This document shows positions 38,199 to 42,719 of a DNA stretch of 64,000 nt, piece after piece. The notes below the pieces were generated by a model. The model had not been told where the DNA came from. It ran no database searches and was given only the letters and a program-made list of their open reading frames with translations. Numbering within the stretch: position 1 is the stretch's first letter; the number at the start of each line of letters is the position of its first letter. Location of the stretch: NCBI GenBank assembly GCA_025642065.1, contig JAODUP010000677.1:272501-336500 (forward strand), in the 5' to 3' direction. The translations under genes were made by a program, and so were the position numbers. This stretch comes from Paralvinella palmiformis. Lineage: Eukaryota > Annelida > Polychaeta > Terebellida > Alvinellidae.

Positions 38199-40721
38199 CG
38201 AACTCACCACCTACTAGATCTGGTGACACAATAATGTTTTTAACAAAATCCAGATGTTACTTTCATGTGGTCGGGTTTTTTTCTCAAACGTTTTCTTCCT
38301 GTCCCATACGTCCAATGTATAACAAGTGCCAGAGCTAAATAAAACTTTCATATAATAATAATACTAATAATAATAATACGTGTGCTGTCAAACACATATT
38401 ATAATACTATATTACAATGTTTTTCACATTTTTTATTCGTTTTACATTTTGTTTGAGGTGTTCAGAGAGGAACGTGTTGTCTAATCCCTGTCTTCCTACA
38501 CAATAAATAGATAAGATATATTTCCCATAATTAAATTAACGCATACATTCCACTCTACAGGTGAGCCGTATGGGCTGATTAATATTGCCAGAGATAATAC
38601 GTGTCATCCAATTTCTGTGATGAATTCATATCACAGTTCAATCAATACACACTGTAGCAGATCCGAAAGATGCCTGGATACAGCAGCTAACAACATCAAC
38701 TAGTATTTGGTATCTCCCTTTATAACCACAACCAATAGTTATATGTTTTTATACAAAATGGCGGTCAAAATATGTATTGATTTTGTTTTCAGTTTAAGGC
38801 GTCTTTGACCAAGCTGTATAAGGAGCTCGCTATATGAAATATTATTATTATTATTACATGTATTATATTGCGTGTGTGTGTGTGCGTGTGCGTGCGTCAC
38901 CTGGTTCATACTAACAGTATCTTATCACACAATTCATAGTATAGGTTAGAGATTCTACGAGGAGTAAGGGGGAGGGGGGCTATATTGTTATGGCGTGGAA
39001 CATGTCGTGCTAATTAACCAAGGTAGCTCAGTGGTTAGTGCGCTAGACTAAAAACTTAAGGGATATCGGTTCGATTCCATCAACCGTGTTATTGACTCTT
39101 ATCGAGGTCACTAGTTAATTATATCCATAAACGTGTACCTACGATTAGTCGATAATTACTTTGCATGCGGATTACCAGTCTATAAATGGTAGTCACAAAG
39201 AGGACACTCCCCGGGCACTTGATCCTGATGTCAGATTGTACAGGTTCCTACCACTGAAACAGATCCTTTAAAGTGCCTTTGAGCAGACTACCCATGACTA
39301 TGTTGCTGTTTTACGGCCATTATTGGGGACGCAATATAGTAAAAGCCCCAAGCGACCTCCTAAGGTAATGAGACGCGAAGTGTAAGATGAAACATCCTTC
39401 AGACCGCACTACCAGTTTTGATATGCCGATGCCTCAATTTTGAGTCGAGTTGAATTGTTAAGTTTCGGTGCTCGTCAGACCTGGGACATTTGGCAGAGGC
39501 GAGGAACATATCTCATAAATACAGGTATCAGCCGGATTTGAACCCAGAAACGGGAGGTTTATAACGCATTGCTGAAATATCTTCGCCATCAGAATGCCCT
39601 GTCTGAAATAAAATTAAAAAGTTGGCTTGATAGATTTGATAAGAACTTCCAGTCATTATGGTAGATTTCACTAGACCGAAAATCAGCGAGTGAGCGCAGT
39701 GAGGGTTTCATTCATAAACTGCAAATTTATCCAATGTCAGTCACAACATGTCACAAAATACTGACAGGTCAAATAACAATAAAAGCAGTTTGAATCAATT
39801 ATAGTGATATGTATAAGACATGATGCGATGCACAAGCATAAAGCATTTTGATAGTGGGCCCCCTAGTTGTTCCATAAGACGCTTCGTCATTGGCCGAAAT
39901 GTGTAAACAGGTCGCGAAATAGCCAATCACAGCACTTCATACACGCTGTTTCGGAACAATTCGATTTGTGTGTCGGCGCGACCCAGAAAATTAATCGCGA
40001 CCATTAATGGCACCAGCTTCTTGTGAGTATACAGAAAACTTCTTTAATTAGTCGCGATATTCTTGAAAGATATCCCCCAAATGTGTGCATTAGCCCTGCT
40101 GGCTAATAACAGACATATTCTACTAGCCCATAAGTGTTTCTATTAGCCCGCGGCTAACGGGCTAGCGCTTATTTAGAACGATGTATATAAATGATGATAA
40201 GATAATGAGTGAATCTAATCTAATTAAATGTGTTTTGTCTCTGAATTATAAAAACCTGACACCGTCAGATCGTCTTTGTTAAACCTAATCCAGTATAGGA
40301 CGTGTTCAATGTACGTGGAGACTGGATCTGGTTAATCCCATGAAAAATGCTACACATATAAATAGGTGTTTTAGTATAATGCACATTTACTCTACACAGT
40401 CTACGTTACAATATGGTAATCAATCCGTTTCCTCCTTTGTTTGTCGTAACCCGAATGTAAAACTATCGATTTCGTAATAATTGATCCTGACGCCATTATG
40501 CTCAATTTAAGTAGGGTCAATTCCCAATTAACCAAGTTGTTGAGGAGAGACGAGTTTGATGAAGAGAAAACCCAATGAGTAATCTCCATTTGCATATTTG
40601 ACGTATTAGTTGAGGGACATCTTTGTGATCCGGCTAATTGAAATCCTGGTTAATTAAAGAATTTGATAAATCAGAAGTGACACTTGTGTTCACTTGTATT
40701 ATTAACCATTATCCATCTGTC

Positions 40722-40787
<66 letters not shown>

Positions 40788-41600
40788 GAGGGGGGCTAAT
40801 GATTTAGACAAGATTATTATTATGTGTCGTTTGTTGTTGTTATACTTCTTCTCCTAAAAAAGTCCAAACGTTGTTCTTAACTTTAGCATTAGATCACTTA
40901 ACGCACCGAGTACATCACTGTACCGGAAATTTCCAAGTGGGGGTTTCAAATCCAAGTGTTACTTACCCGTAATTATGGGATGATTATTCGAGTATTCACT
41001 TCTCGGCCATAATTATGTCCTATAGCTGTGACCAGAGCTGAGGCTAGACGAAATAATAGATTTGTTTATTCACATAATAGTGAACAGAACAATAAATCAT
41101 GTCTCATAACTACAAAGAAATTGGCCAAACGTCCGCCAGAAGTAAAGGGGTGAAGTAATAGATGAAACACCCTTCAGACATAGCAAAGCCTGGATTTGAA
41201 CCCCGGAGGAAGAGGATTGTGACCAACCGCGTTATCAGTTAGACAACGAAGACGCCCAAGATGAAATACTGTGTCCTATAATGTGGATTACCATAAAGAG
41301 CAGGGTCCATAGGTTTATAGACAGACTTGTGGCTAGAAATAAATAAAAACACGCAAATAAAAACAGATAGAGAGATGGACAAATAGATGGAGAGAGAAAT
41401 AGACAGTTACAAATATACGAACTGATCATTCTGACACAGGAATGGTCATCTTTATTATTATAATAGAGATTATCACGTCAATTGTTATCATCCGTGTTCA
41501 TCCAGACGTGATGACGTTTATCAGATTTCGAGGGAAGTGTCATTATTTATATGGAGATGAGAGATTTTTACATCTCAGACCTGGCGATATTATAATTTGC

Positions 41601-41631
<31 letters not shown>

Positions 41632-42234
41632 ATGGTGGGACAAGATAGGGATGGTATGATGGTGACATGAAACTCGTCAGTAACATGTCATAAACTGTGA
41701 GCAATGAATAATCAATACAAGTGCAAGTTTTTCATTGAAAACGCAACAACATGTTTGTGTGTGTGTGGGGGGGGGGAGATAATATAGATGGACGATTCAT
41801 CACCGTCCAACCAGCTGCTCATTTATTGCTGTGTCAGTCAGTGGTCACGTGACGGCTGATCAGTTGTCTCTTGTTGGAATCGAACCAAGAAGCTCCCGAC
41901 TTCTAGTCTGCTACTTTACCAATGGGCCATCGTGTTCAATCCATACTGCAATATTATGTAGATGTTAAGAGTATTTTTGTCATTAAAGCTATCTCAGTAT
42001 CTATTCAGTATTTCCTCCTGTCTGTTTTTCTATGACGACGACGATGATGATGATGATGATAGTGATGATGATGATGATGATGATGACTATTTATTTGTCT
42101 ATTTCAGCATCAGTGTGTTTGTGTCCAGTTGGAGAGCTGATGAGACCAGCAGCCGTGAGATGTTTGACAACATATCACAGAGCCTGGACGAGATGAGACA
42201 GCTTATCGAGTCATGTGATGCGGCTAAACTCTAA
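9779..42234 (+). CDS. CROT: Peroxisomal carnitine O-octanoyltransferase, complete multi-exon gene
   Basis: The coding exons are 9779-9944, 11962-12086, 12347-12528, 15543-15670, 16584-16693, 17084-17179, 17401-17514, 20145-20246, one of three exon-9 copies, 27643-27750, 31072-31202, 32417-32540, 33216-33294, 33722-33815, 34375-34494 and 42108-42234. Joined they give 629 residues; vertebrate CROT is about 612. The enzyme moves medium-chain acyl groups between CoA and carnitine so that peroxisomal chain-shortened fatty acids can leave for mitochondria. Visible marks are LPSLPIP (about residues 64-70 region of the N-terminus), HAPxDAM starting at residue 342 (catalytic His), YHGRTET at 463-469 and STS at 557-559 (carnitine and acyl binding), and the last three residues AKL, a PTS1 peroxisomal signal. 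The motif context (GD-HAP-D-AM, PEEL, FYHGRTET-RSCTVEAV) fits CROT rather than CrAT, CPT or ChAT. The start ATG agrees with the family N-terminus, but no in-frame stop separates it from the acceptor at 9751-9752, so an upstream exon could extend it. Upstream 5' UTR exons were not found. Confidence 0.95.
10035..10312. mobile_element. GGAATTG-rich MITE-like element, copy 2 (CROT intron 1)
   Basis: Shares with 1108-1485 the start CAATTCCAGAA-TAGAATTG, ATGGAATTGATAAATTTGGAATTGGAATT, the CTACTCAGAGTAGGTA block, GTAGCTACTCATGGTAAAAA, and AGTAGTAGGTAAAAAAGA. The ends are less complete than in copy 1. Confidence 0.6.
10775..11440 (-). pseudogene. CR1-like LINE ORF2 3' end (CROT intron 1)
   Basis: On the - strand the order is DYCNSLLCGISDYNINRLQ, QNSAACIM, DHITPILQKLHWLPVR, HFKILL, then MVPEYLCELVSIRKSSRKLR, WLKSYGDCAFSVAAPHF and FKSLLKTHLFKVAF. 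These are the classic C-terminal blocks of CR1/L2-type reverse transcriptases (DYCNSLLxGLP, DHITPxLxxLHWLPV, YGxRAFSxAAPxLWN). The 3' end at 10780-10820 has the AGCGCC...GCGCTTTATTAAATA pattern. Stops and losses make it a pseudogene. Confidence 0.85.
11962..12086 (+). CDS. CROT: CROT exon 2
   Basis: The acceptor follows a pyrimidine-rich tract ending in CAG at 11959-11961, and the donor is GTGAGG at 12087. The exon enters at phase 1 and ends at a codon boundary. It encodes VKPFLTDDQLHETQALLKRF and ends KCKNKRNW, aligned with the KPF...GKRNWLEEWW segment of CROT. Confidence 0.93.
12347..12528 (+). CDS. CROT: CROT exon 3
   Basis: The acceptor is TTTCAG and the donor GTGAGT at 12529. It encodes LEKWWEEYAYLRIREP, then VNFAGPGPYIEKYWAPKDGS and QIERGAMVLW, the strongly conserved N-terminal domain block of CROT (WW, VNFAGP, Y/HYW, GxxxERG). 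The codon split is CA|A. Just after the donor is a (CT)n(TA)n repeat. Confidence 0.95.
12554..12624. repeat. (CT)n(TA)n compound microsatellite
   Basis: About 25 nt after the exon 3 donor; CT units run directly into TA units. Confidence 0.95.
13493..13567. repeat. (CT)n(TG)n compound microsatellite
   Basis: CT units followed by interrupted TG units in intron 3. The rest of intron 3 (12625-15542) shows only AT-rich sequence and a (TA)n at 13938-13964; no coding signal. Confidence 0.9.
15543..15670 (+). CDS. CROT: CROT exon 4
   Basis: The acceptor AG is at 15541-15542 (GATATAG). A second AG four bases later (ACAG) would break the frame, so the first is required. The donor is GTAAAT at 15671. 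It encodes QRLQVERGGGKTVWCMEQIH and then RLFNGCKTPGFEVDKL, matching the MNQFRMLFSTCKVPG region of CROT. The GGGK stretch is less conserved than its surroundings. Confidence 0.92.
15690..15728. repeat. (TA)n microsatellite
   Basis: TA repeat 20 nt after the exon 4 donor. Confidence 0.9.
16208..16472. repeat. Three (TA)n tracts around a LINE 3' tail
   Basis: TA tracts at about 16210-16248, 16351-16381 and 16435-16472. The sequence between the first two is a LINE 3' end, which suggests that the repeats grew from its tail. Confidence 0.85.
16265..16350 (+). mobile_element. LINE 3'-terminal fragment
   Basis: TTGTAAAGCGCCTTAGAGCA then GCTTCTAGCTGAATAGGGC and ATTATATAAATA is the typical 3' end of CR1-like elements in invertebrates and is akin to the reversed 3' end at 10780-10820. 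Confidence 0.55.
16584..16693 (+). CDS. CROT: CROT exon 5
   Basis: The acceptor is CAACAG at 16578-16583 and the donor GTATAC at 16694. It encodes EEEGSCPTYVVVTSNGRMYK and ends GSILTVPELE, matching TESEG-SP-HIVVL-RGR and TPPEL of CROT. It is preceded by a cluster of three TA microsatellites in intron 4. Confidence 0.93.
17020..17049. repeat. (GT)n microsatellite in intron 5
   Basis: GT tract about 35 nt upstream of exon 6; another (GT)n is at 16851-16881 in the same intron. Confidence 0.9.
17084..17179 (+). CDS. CROT: CROT exon 6
   Basis: 32 codons, phase 0/0, acceptor CTGATCAG, donor GTACAG at 17180. It encodes IKLRTIRDNSTRLGPGIGLG and TLTTENRTTWAK, matching the conserved GPGIAALTSEERTRWAK block of CROT, including the R-WAK motif. 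Confidence 0.95.
17401..17514 (+). CDS. CROT: CROT exon 7
   Basis: 38 codons, phase 0/0, acceptor TTTCAG, donor GTCAGT. It encodes LREHLLSLHPDNKCCLVTVE then EAIMLVALDDRKPNN, the counterpart of the REYLIGLDPEN segment of the family. Confidence 0.92.
17520..18875. other. CROT intron 7, 5' part: nothing recognised
   Basis: No repeat family or coding exon was recognised. The - strand open frame at 17730-18062 has no known motif and no supporting splice context. Confidence 0.4.
18880..19662 (+). pseudogene. LINE ORF2 3' end with ATCA-type tail (CROT intron 7)
   Basis: Frames spell FDYVISLWGSTHKTSCEQ, then IKPKNVTRIMTGTRYNVHTN and PVFKKFKVAKLDDL, and GVQLYGT-like remains. This matches the YxxxxWGNTYKTxLxPLxxLQKKxIRIIxxxxYxxHTNPLFxxLKxLKLxDL block of Jockey/CR1-type reverse transcriptases. 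The element ends at TGAATAAATATATCC followed by (ATCA)n at 19645-19662, a usual LINE tail. Confidence 0.75.
20145..20246 (+). CDS. CROT: CROT exon 8
   Basis: 34 codons, phase 0/0, acceptor CTGTAG, donor GTAAGT. It encodes LAVESLCGDPSNRWFDKTLQ and ends VACNGD, matching GDP-RW-DKS and F-CN-D of CROT. The last residue (Asp) comes directly before the catalytic histidine, so the exon border falls exactly at the active site. Confidence 0.95.
20620..20656. repeat. (TG)n microsatellite
   Basis: TG tract in intron 8 between exon 8 and exon 9 copy A. Confidence 0.9.
21073..21125. repeat. (CT)n(TA)n compound microsatellite
   Basis: CT units running into TA units, the same compound type as at 12554; intron 8. 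Confidence 0.92.
21511..21594 (+). CDS. CROT: CROT exon 9, copy A (catalytic-His exon)
   Basis: Acceptor TTACAG at 21505-21510 and donor GTAGCT at 21595; 28 codons, phase 0/0, no stop. It begins HAPHDAMVMIHL and ends in AWQ, where the CROT pattern is RWK. The first codon is the catalytic His. It is the first of three copies of this exon and the one nearest exon 8. Its flanking introns show no evident likeness to those of B and C, so it separated from them earlier. Tail residues after HAPHDAM differ from the family more than those of copy B. Confidence 0.85.
22080..22480 (+). pseudogene. CR1-like LINE reverse transcriptase fragment (intron between exon 9A and 9B)
   Basis: The frame reads PVLSVLLDLSVAFDTVD, the RT motif LLDLSAAFDTVDH, followed about 150 nt later by GMPQGSVL-like (PQGSVL), and then near 22410-22470 a stretch matching the reverse of 11190-11245: the DHITPIL...PV region. 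The part after PQGSVL, including the YADD-type motif, is deleted. Confidence 0.75.
22550..22581. repeat. (TA)n microsatellite
   Basis: TA tract between the LINE fragment and the SINE copy. Confidence 0.9.
22640..22775 (-). mobile_element. tRNA-derived SINE copy (family A)
   Basis: On the - strand a degenerate B box (GAGTTCAAACTCTG) is followed by GCC-AGG, the TGTTTATCTTTCATTCTG block and GGTTACCTGGCCA, the body seen in other family A copies such as 30235-30425. It sits between exon 9A and 9B. Confidence 0.55.
22950..23640 (+). repeat. Segmental duplication unit 1 (around exon 9B)
   Basis: This stretch aligns with 25545-26215 around exon 9C. Shared marks are TGTGTAGG...ATCAGCAGG versus TTTGTAGG...ATCAGTAGG, TGGCTTGGTATCT versus TGGCTTGACATCT, GACATACTCTG versus CACATACTAC, GGTTCATCAAGG versus GGCTCATCAAGG, the common TTGCTATGGTTACAG before the exon, and TTTGAATRTTTCTT plus GTCATACRTTA after it. 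Confidence 0.8.
23409..23492 (+). CDS. CROT: CROT exon 9, copy B (donor site lost)
   Basis: The acceptor GGTTACAG is intact; 28 codons, no stop. It begins HAPHDAMVVINLAWWLD and ends in KWK, and of the three copies it looks most like vertebrate CROT (HAPFDAM-VN-YYVD, ending RWK). The bases just after the exon are ATTTGAATG, where copy C has GTTTGAATA, so the donor GT has become AT. Reading on gives an in-frame TGA at once. Unless the base is an assembly error, this copy should not splice normally and is either a dead exon or a poison exon. Confidence 0.7.
23925..24115 (+). mobile_element. tRNA-derived SINE (family B), intron between 9B and 9C
   Basis: A-box-like GCATAGTGGTTACAGCACTG and B box GGTTCGAATC at 23969-23978, then a body CAGACCCATGTTTGAGGAAT...GTCCCAACTGTGACTAGCATCGAGACC...CAACTGAATTCAACTCC that recurs inverted at 39425-39600. 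Confidence 0.75.
24120..24950. other. Intron between 9B and 9C: unassigned sequence
   Basis: Short open frames on both strands without known motifs. No repeat was recognised. Confidence 0.4.
24955..25455 (+). repeat. Degenerate minisatellite, about 55-60 bp unit, before exon 9C
   Basis: The unit approximates GGCCACCAGCTGTGGACTGG followed by GCCATATGGGGATGGAGTCTAA. Around eight to nine diverged copies can be traced by the phrases CCACCAGCTG, GACTGGG and ATATGGGGATG. Confidence 0.8.
25545..26215 (+). repeat. Segmental duplication unit 2 (around exon 9C)
   Basis: Partner of 22950-23640. The similarity continues through the exon (about 64 percent of bases by hand count) and for about 130 nt of downstream intron. 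A (GT)n at 25795-25824 lies in this unit and is absent from unit 1. Confidence 0.8.
25999..26082 (+). CDS. CROT: CROT exon 9, copy C
   Basis: Acceptor GGTTACAG and donor AAG|GTTTGA are both present; 28 codons, phase 0/0, no stop. It begins HAPCDAMPLIYL and ends in TRWK. The catalytic His and Asp are kept, but PL follows where the family has hydrophobic residues. The exon and several hundred bases of intron on both sides resemble copy B, so B and C are segmental duplicates. Confidence 0.82.
26515..26650 (+). repeat. Second block of the same degenerate minisatellite, after exon 9C
   Basis: GGCCCATATGAGGATGGAGT, ATGAGGCCACCAGCTGTGGACTG, and ATCGTGTCACCAGCTCTGGACTGGTCC are clear units of the 24955-25455 array. 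Exon 9C thus lies between two blocks of one minisatellite. Confidence 0.75.
26755..26997 (+). repeat. 82-bp minisatellite, three copies
   Basis: AATCACAAATCTGAGACATC starts at 26791, 26873 and 26955, exactly 82 bp apart, followed each time by TAGATAAATGTTCACC. The first unit is the most diverged. Confidence 0.93.
27643..27750 (+). CDS. CROT: CROT exon 10
   Basis: 36 codons, phase 0/0, donor GTAAGT. The acceptor (ATCGTAG) lacks a clear pyrimidine tract, which is notable for the exon just after a triplicated exon. It encodes GRCDIQPSADPEELVFHVDP and ends SQARAQFDLN, matching PLPEELIFIVDEKV and INQAKAQY of CROT. Confidence 0.92.
27780..27960 (-). mobile_element. tRNA-derived SINE copy (family B-like)
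   Basis: On the - strand an A-box-like CAGTAGTTAGTGTGCTGCAC and a B-box-like GGTTCTAATCC precede a body in inverted order to that at 23925-24115. Confidence 0.5.
28578..28930 (+). repeat. 176-bp tandem duplication inside the hAT remnant
   Basis: CATCTTTCATGTTTTAAAT starts at 28578 and at 28754. Both copies continue through CTTRTGCTAATC, TGACACTAAT, CATAGAAACA or CACAGAAACA, and end TAAATCATTTATAAACC or CAAATCATTTATAAACC. Confidence 0.8.
29016..29488 (+). pseudogene. hAT (ZBED-like) transposase, C-terminal part, frameshifted
   Basis: The first part (29016-29180) reads TILDHFDIPGLDWCSSADQL; the frame then shifts, and the second (29183-29488) reads EISDYF, ALPYWQQQQLNFPTLGKLAK and SAPVERLFSIAGAIFRQDRC, ending IRMNSK. 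This is the hAT dimerisation region (P-L-YW..N...P.L..LA...L.VPATSAPVERLFS.AG). The zinc finger and DDE catalytic parts are missing. Confidence 0.85.
29919..29942. repeat. (TG)n microsatellite
   Basis: TG tract in intron 10; a CA-type tract is at 30896-30938 in the same intron. Confidence 0.9.
30235..30425 (-). mobile_element. tRNA-derived SINE, family A, nearly full length
   Basis: On the - strand: head with GATCTAACTGGTAGTGTGTTGG, B box GAGTTCGAGTC, then AAGGTTGTTTCATATTTGACTTCC, AGGTTGCCTGGCCCATTTAT, ACCTACCATGTGCACAGAAGTGGCC and the end AAAACATCAATCATCAC. The tail TCATCATC is common to family A and may be a priming sequence shared with a LINE. Confidence 0.8.
31072..31202 (+). CDS. CROT: CROT exon 11
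   Basis: Acceptor CACTAG, donor GTATGA. It encodes VDKYRKYGKSLLRSYNHHPD and TFMQMALQLAYYRMYK, matching the FGKKLTKNKMLHPDTFIQLALQLAYYRLHG block that lines the CoA pocket. The second lysine of the K-x-x-K-x-K pattern is not obvious here. Confidence 0.94.
31934..31963. repeat. (TA)n microsatellite
   Basis: TA tract in intron 11. The remainder of intron 11 shows no recognised element. Confidence 0.9.
32417..32540 (+). CDS. CROT: CROT exon 12 (YHGRTET motif)
   Basis: Acceptor TTGACAG, donor GTTTGT. It encodes RPAPTYETASTRKFYHGRTE then TVRSCTVEAVEWCTSM, which is nearly the family consensus YETA-TR-FYHGRTET-RSCTVEAV-WC-SM. The Tyr and Thr of YHGRTET contact carnitine. The donor is closely followed by an 87-bp minisatellite. 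Confidence 0.97.
32569..33072 (+). repeat. 87-bp minisatellite in CROT intron 12
   Basis: Units start GTGTAATTCA/GCGTAATTCA at 32569, 32656, 32743, 32830, 32917 and 33004, exactly 87 bp apart; the last is partial. Each complete unit contains TTTGACACAGGTATGAAGTA, in which an acceptor-like CAG meets a donor-like GTATGA. The array starts 29 nt after the exon 12 donor and ends about 145 nt before exon 13. Confidence 0.97.
33216..33294 (+). CDS. CROT: CROT exon 13
   Basis: Acceptor GTTACAG, donor GTCAGT. It encodes NKKKLDLFKRAMDKHVTMMK and ends ETVDSQ, the helical segment before the GFDRHLLGL motif of the family. Confidence 0.92.
33722..33815 (+). CDS. CROT: CROT exon 14
   Basis: Acceptor TTTCAG, donor GTAATA. 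It encodes GCDRHLFGLQITALEENLPT and PEIFTHPSWTK, matching GFDRHLLGLLLIAKEEGLPVPELFTDP of CROT. Family Phe in GFDRHL is Cys here. Confidence 0.95.
33820..34374. other. CROT intron 14: nothing recognised
   Basis: AT-rich with a short GAGT/GAGTGAG-like stretch near 34070-34130. No repeat family or exon. Confidence 0.5.
34375..34494 (+). CDS. CROT: CROT exon 15 (STS motif)
   Basis: Acceptor GTTCCAG, donor GTGAGT. It encodes SGGGGNFILSTSCVGFTPCF and then GGVTPMCKDGFGIFYSITND, matching SGGGGNFVLSTSLVGY and the NGYGFFYHIRDD block. The STS triad helps bind carnitine. Confidence 0.96.
34875..35440 (+). repeat. 105-bp minisatellite with alternating unit types (CROT intron 15)
   Basis: CTGCTAGAACATTTACTGTC recurs every 105 bp (about 34999, 35104, 35209, 35314, with a variant first unit near 34888). 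Units alternate between CTCAATCATCTC and CTCAATCCTCTC, so the higher-order period is 210 bp. Each unit is itself made of shorter TTACAGTTACTGTCA-type subunits. Since 105 is divisible by three the array holds a long open frame that is not a gene. Confidence 0.95.
35520..35640 (-). mobile_element. Possible LINE 3' end, inverted
   Basis: On the - strand GAAAGCGCCCTTTAGAGTAG, CTATCTAGGTGACTAGAGCGC and TATATAAA resemble the AAGCGC...AGCGCTATATAAA end of CR1-like elements (compare 16265-16350). Confidence 0.4.
35749..35801. repeat. Perfect hairpin: 21-bp arms, 11-nt loop
   Basis: Arm 35749-35769 and its exact reverse complement at 35781-35801. The arms begin ACGAGAAGATGATG. The phrase CTTCTCGTTCCACGC occurs at 35733 and again at 35794, so there is also a direct repeat. 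Confidence 0.95.
35925..36330. promoter_or_regulatory. CpG-containing complex-sequence island in CROT intron 15
   Basis: The sequence is much richer in GC and CpG than the rest of the introns and lacks repeats; it includes GGGGGCGCCCCGCAG near 36170. It could be a conserved enhancer or an insulator. Open frames on both strands (62 and 72 codons) have no known motif. Confidence 0.35.
35927..35977. promoter_or_regulatory. Pair of divergent CTCF-like motifs
   Basis: On the - strand 35927-35940 reads TCAATAGAGGGCAG; on the + strand 35964-35977 reads TCGGTAGGTGGCAG. Both are close to the CTCF core CCASYAGRKGGCRS (two mismatches each). They face away from each other 23 bp apart in the last CROT intron. 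Function is inferred from motif only. Confidence 0.4.
36405..36465. repeat. Degenerate (GTCT/GTCC)n tract
   Basis: TCTGTCTGTC and GTCCGTCCGTCCGTCC units; followed at 36690-36760 by a CA/CG-type repeat. Confidence 0.85.
36815..36960 (+). mobile_element. tRNA-derived SINE copy (family A)
   Basis: A-box-like TAGCCGTAACGCAGTTGGCTGCAG, B-box-like GGTTCAAATAT, then GAAGGGTGTTTCATCTTCTACTT, GTACCTCCGTTTGCACAAAA and TTGCCGTAAA, in the same order as in 54190-54335. Confidence 0.65.
37988..38200 (+). mobile_element. tRNA-derived SINE copy (family A) ending in (GAT)n
   Basis: GGCGTCTTATTAGCGCGGTTGG and GGTCACAGACCGCTTGCACTGGCG resemble a tRNA head; B-box-like CGGTCGAGCC; body GAAGGGTGTTCATTCTGC; ends in (ATG)n at 38167-38198. 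Confidence 0.6.
39015..39090 (+). mobile_element. tRNA-like SINE head
   Basis: GGTAGCTCAGTGGTTAGTGCG (A box) and GGTTCGATTCC at 39068-39078 (B box). The sequence does not fold as a full tRNA cloverleaf with a 3' acceptor match that could be seen, so it is called a SINE and not a tRNA gene. Confidence 0.55.
39290..39600 (-). mobile_element. Two abutting inverted SINE copies (family A, then family B)
   Basis: 39290-39420 on the - strand has GGATGTTTCATCTTACACTTCG and GGTCGCTTGGGGC..., TGGCCGTAAAAC. 39425-39600 on the - strand has B box GGGTTCAAATCC, CATTTATGAGATATGTTCCTCGCC and TGTCCCAGGTCTGACGAGCACCG, matching 23965-24110. Confidence 0.65.
40725..40792. repeat. (TA)n(GA)n compound microsatellite
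   Basis: TA tract followed by GA tract in intron 15. Confidence 0.92.
41125..41262 (-). mobile_element. tRNA-derived SINE copy (family A)
   Basis: On the - strand: GGCGTCTTCGTTGTCTAACTGATAACGCGG (head, given in parts), B box GGGTTCAAATCC, then GCTTTGC-ATGTCTGAAGGGTGTTTCATC. The head is like that of 37988-38200. Confidence 0.75.
41585..41627. repeat. (TA)n microsatellite
   Basis: TA tract in intron 15; a GT/G-run is at 41754-41778. Confidence 0.9.
41870..41940 (-). mobile_element. tRNA-like SINE head
   Basis: On the - strand CACGATGGCCCATTGGTAAA (A box) and TTGGTTCGATTCCAAC (B box). Confidence 0.55.
42028..42087. repeat. (GAT)n tract before the last CROT exon
   Basis: GAC/GAT triplets up to about 20 nt before the exon 16 acceptor. 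In frame it would spell a poly-Asp stretch, but it lies in the intron. Confidence 0.9.
42108..42234 (+). CDS. CROT: CROT exon 16 (last exon, PTS1 AKL)
   Basis: The acceptor ATTTCAG follows a 7.6-kb intron; the codon split TT|C joins cleanly to exon 15. It encodes FISVFVSSWRADETSSREMF and ends CDAAKL before TAA at 42232-42234, matching RFVVACSAWKSCPETDAEKL of CROT. Ala-Lys-Leu at the very C-terminus fits the type 1 peroxisomal targeting consensus (S/A/C)(K/R/H)(L/M). A GAT-type trinucleotide repeat lies just upstream of the acceptor. Confidence 0.94.
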
Positions 42235-42479
42235 GTCACGTGACCACGCTAATCATGTGACTAACTCGAGACGTGACGTTGTTGACTCGAGCAAACCTAA
42301 CTTTGGTCATCTTACCGCGAGAGAAGTGCTAATCAGATTTCTAATAATTCGATATTTTTTTAATCCTTTCCCCAAAATTAATGCACATTTTAGCACAGAT
42401 TGTTTTCAATGGAAACATGTAGCCAAATTGGCATCACTAAAGAAATAATAATCTGTTTTACTAATGTACTGTCACAAAT

Positions 42480-42519
42480 CCTCTCTCTCTGTCTCTCTGT
42501 GTGTGTGTGTGTGTGTGTG
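42480..42519. repeat. (CT)n(GT)n microsatellite in the CROT 3' UTR
   Basis: CT units followed by GT units about 250 nt after the stop codon, before the candidate poly(A) signal. Confidence 0.85.
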
Positions 42520-42692
42520 GTTTTCTGTTCCCAATATTGATGTGCATTAAACAGCTATTAGGCAATAATCCTCTTCCTTAAGAGGGAGTTGGAAATATAA
42601 AAATCTGGGATTAAGTACTTGGAGGGACCCTACCAAATCAACACTTTTGGTAACACAGTTTCGAAAATCATAGTATTTCTTTTGACAGTTGT

Positions 42693-42698
42693 AATAAA
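42693..42698 (+). terminator. Candidate CROT polyadenylation signal AATAAA
   Basis: AATAAA lies about 460 nt after the CROT stop and is followed at about 30-50 nt by a GT-rich stretch (TTGTTGTGTAGTTAGTTATGTG region). A second AATAAA is at 43030-43035. Which is used cannot be told from sequence. Confidence 0.45.
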
Positions 42699-42719
42699 GG
42701 TTAGCGTTATAAAACAATA

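Noticed and set aside
41962..42107. N-terminal poly-Asp extension of the last exon
   Set aside because: It is a GAT repeat in the intron, upstream of a clear TTTCAG acceptor; the open frame there is accidental.
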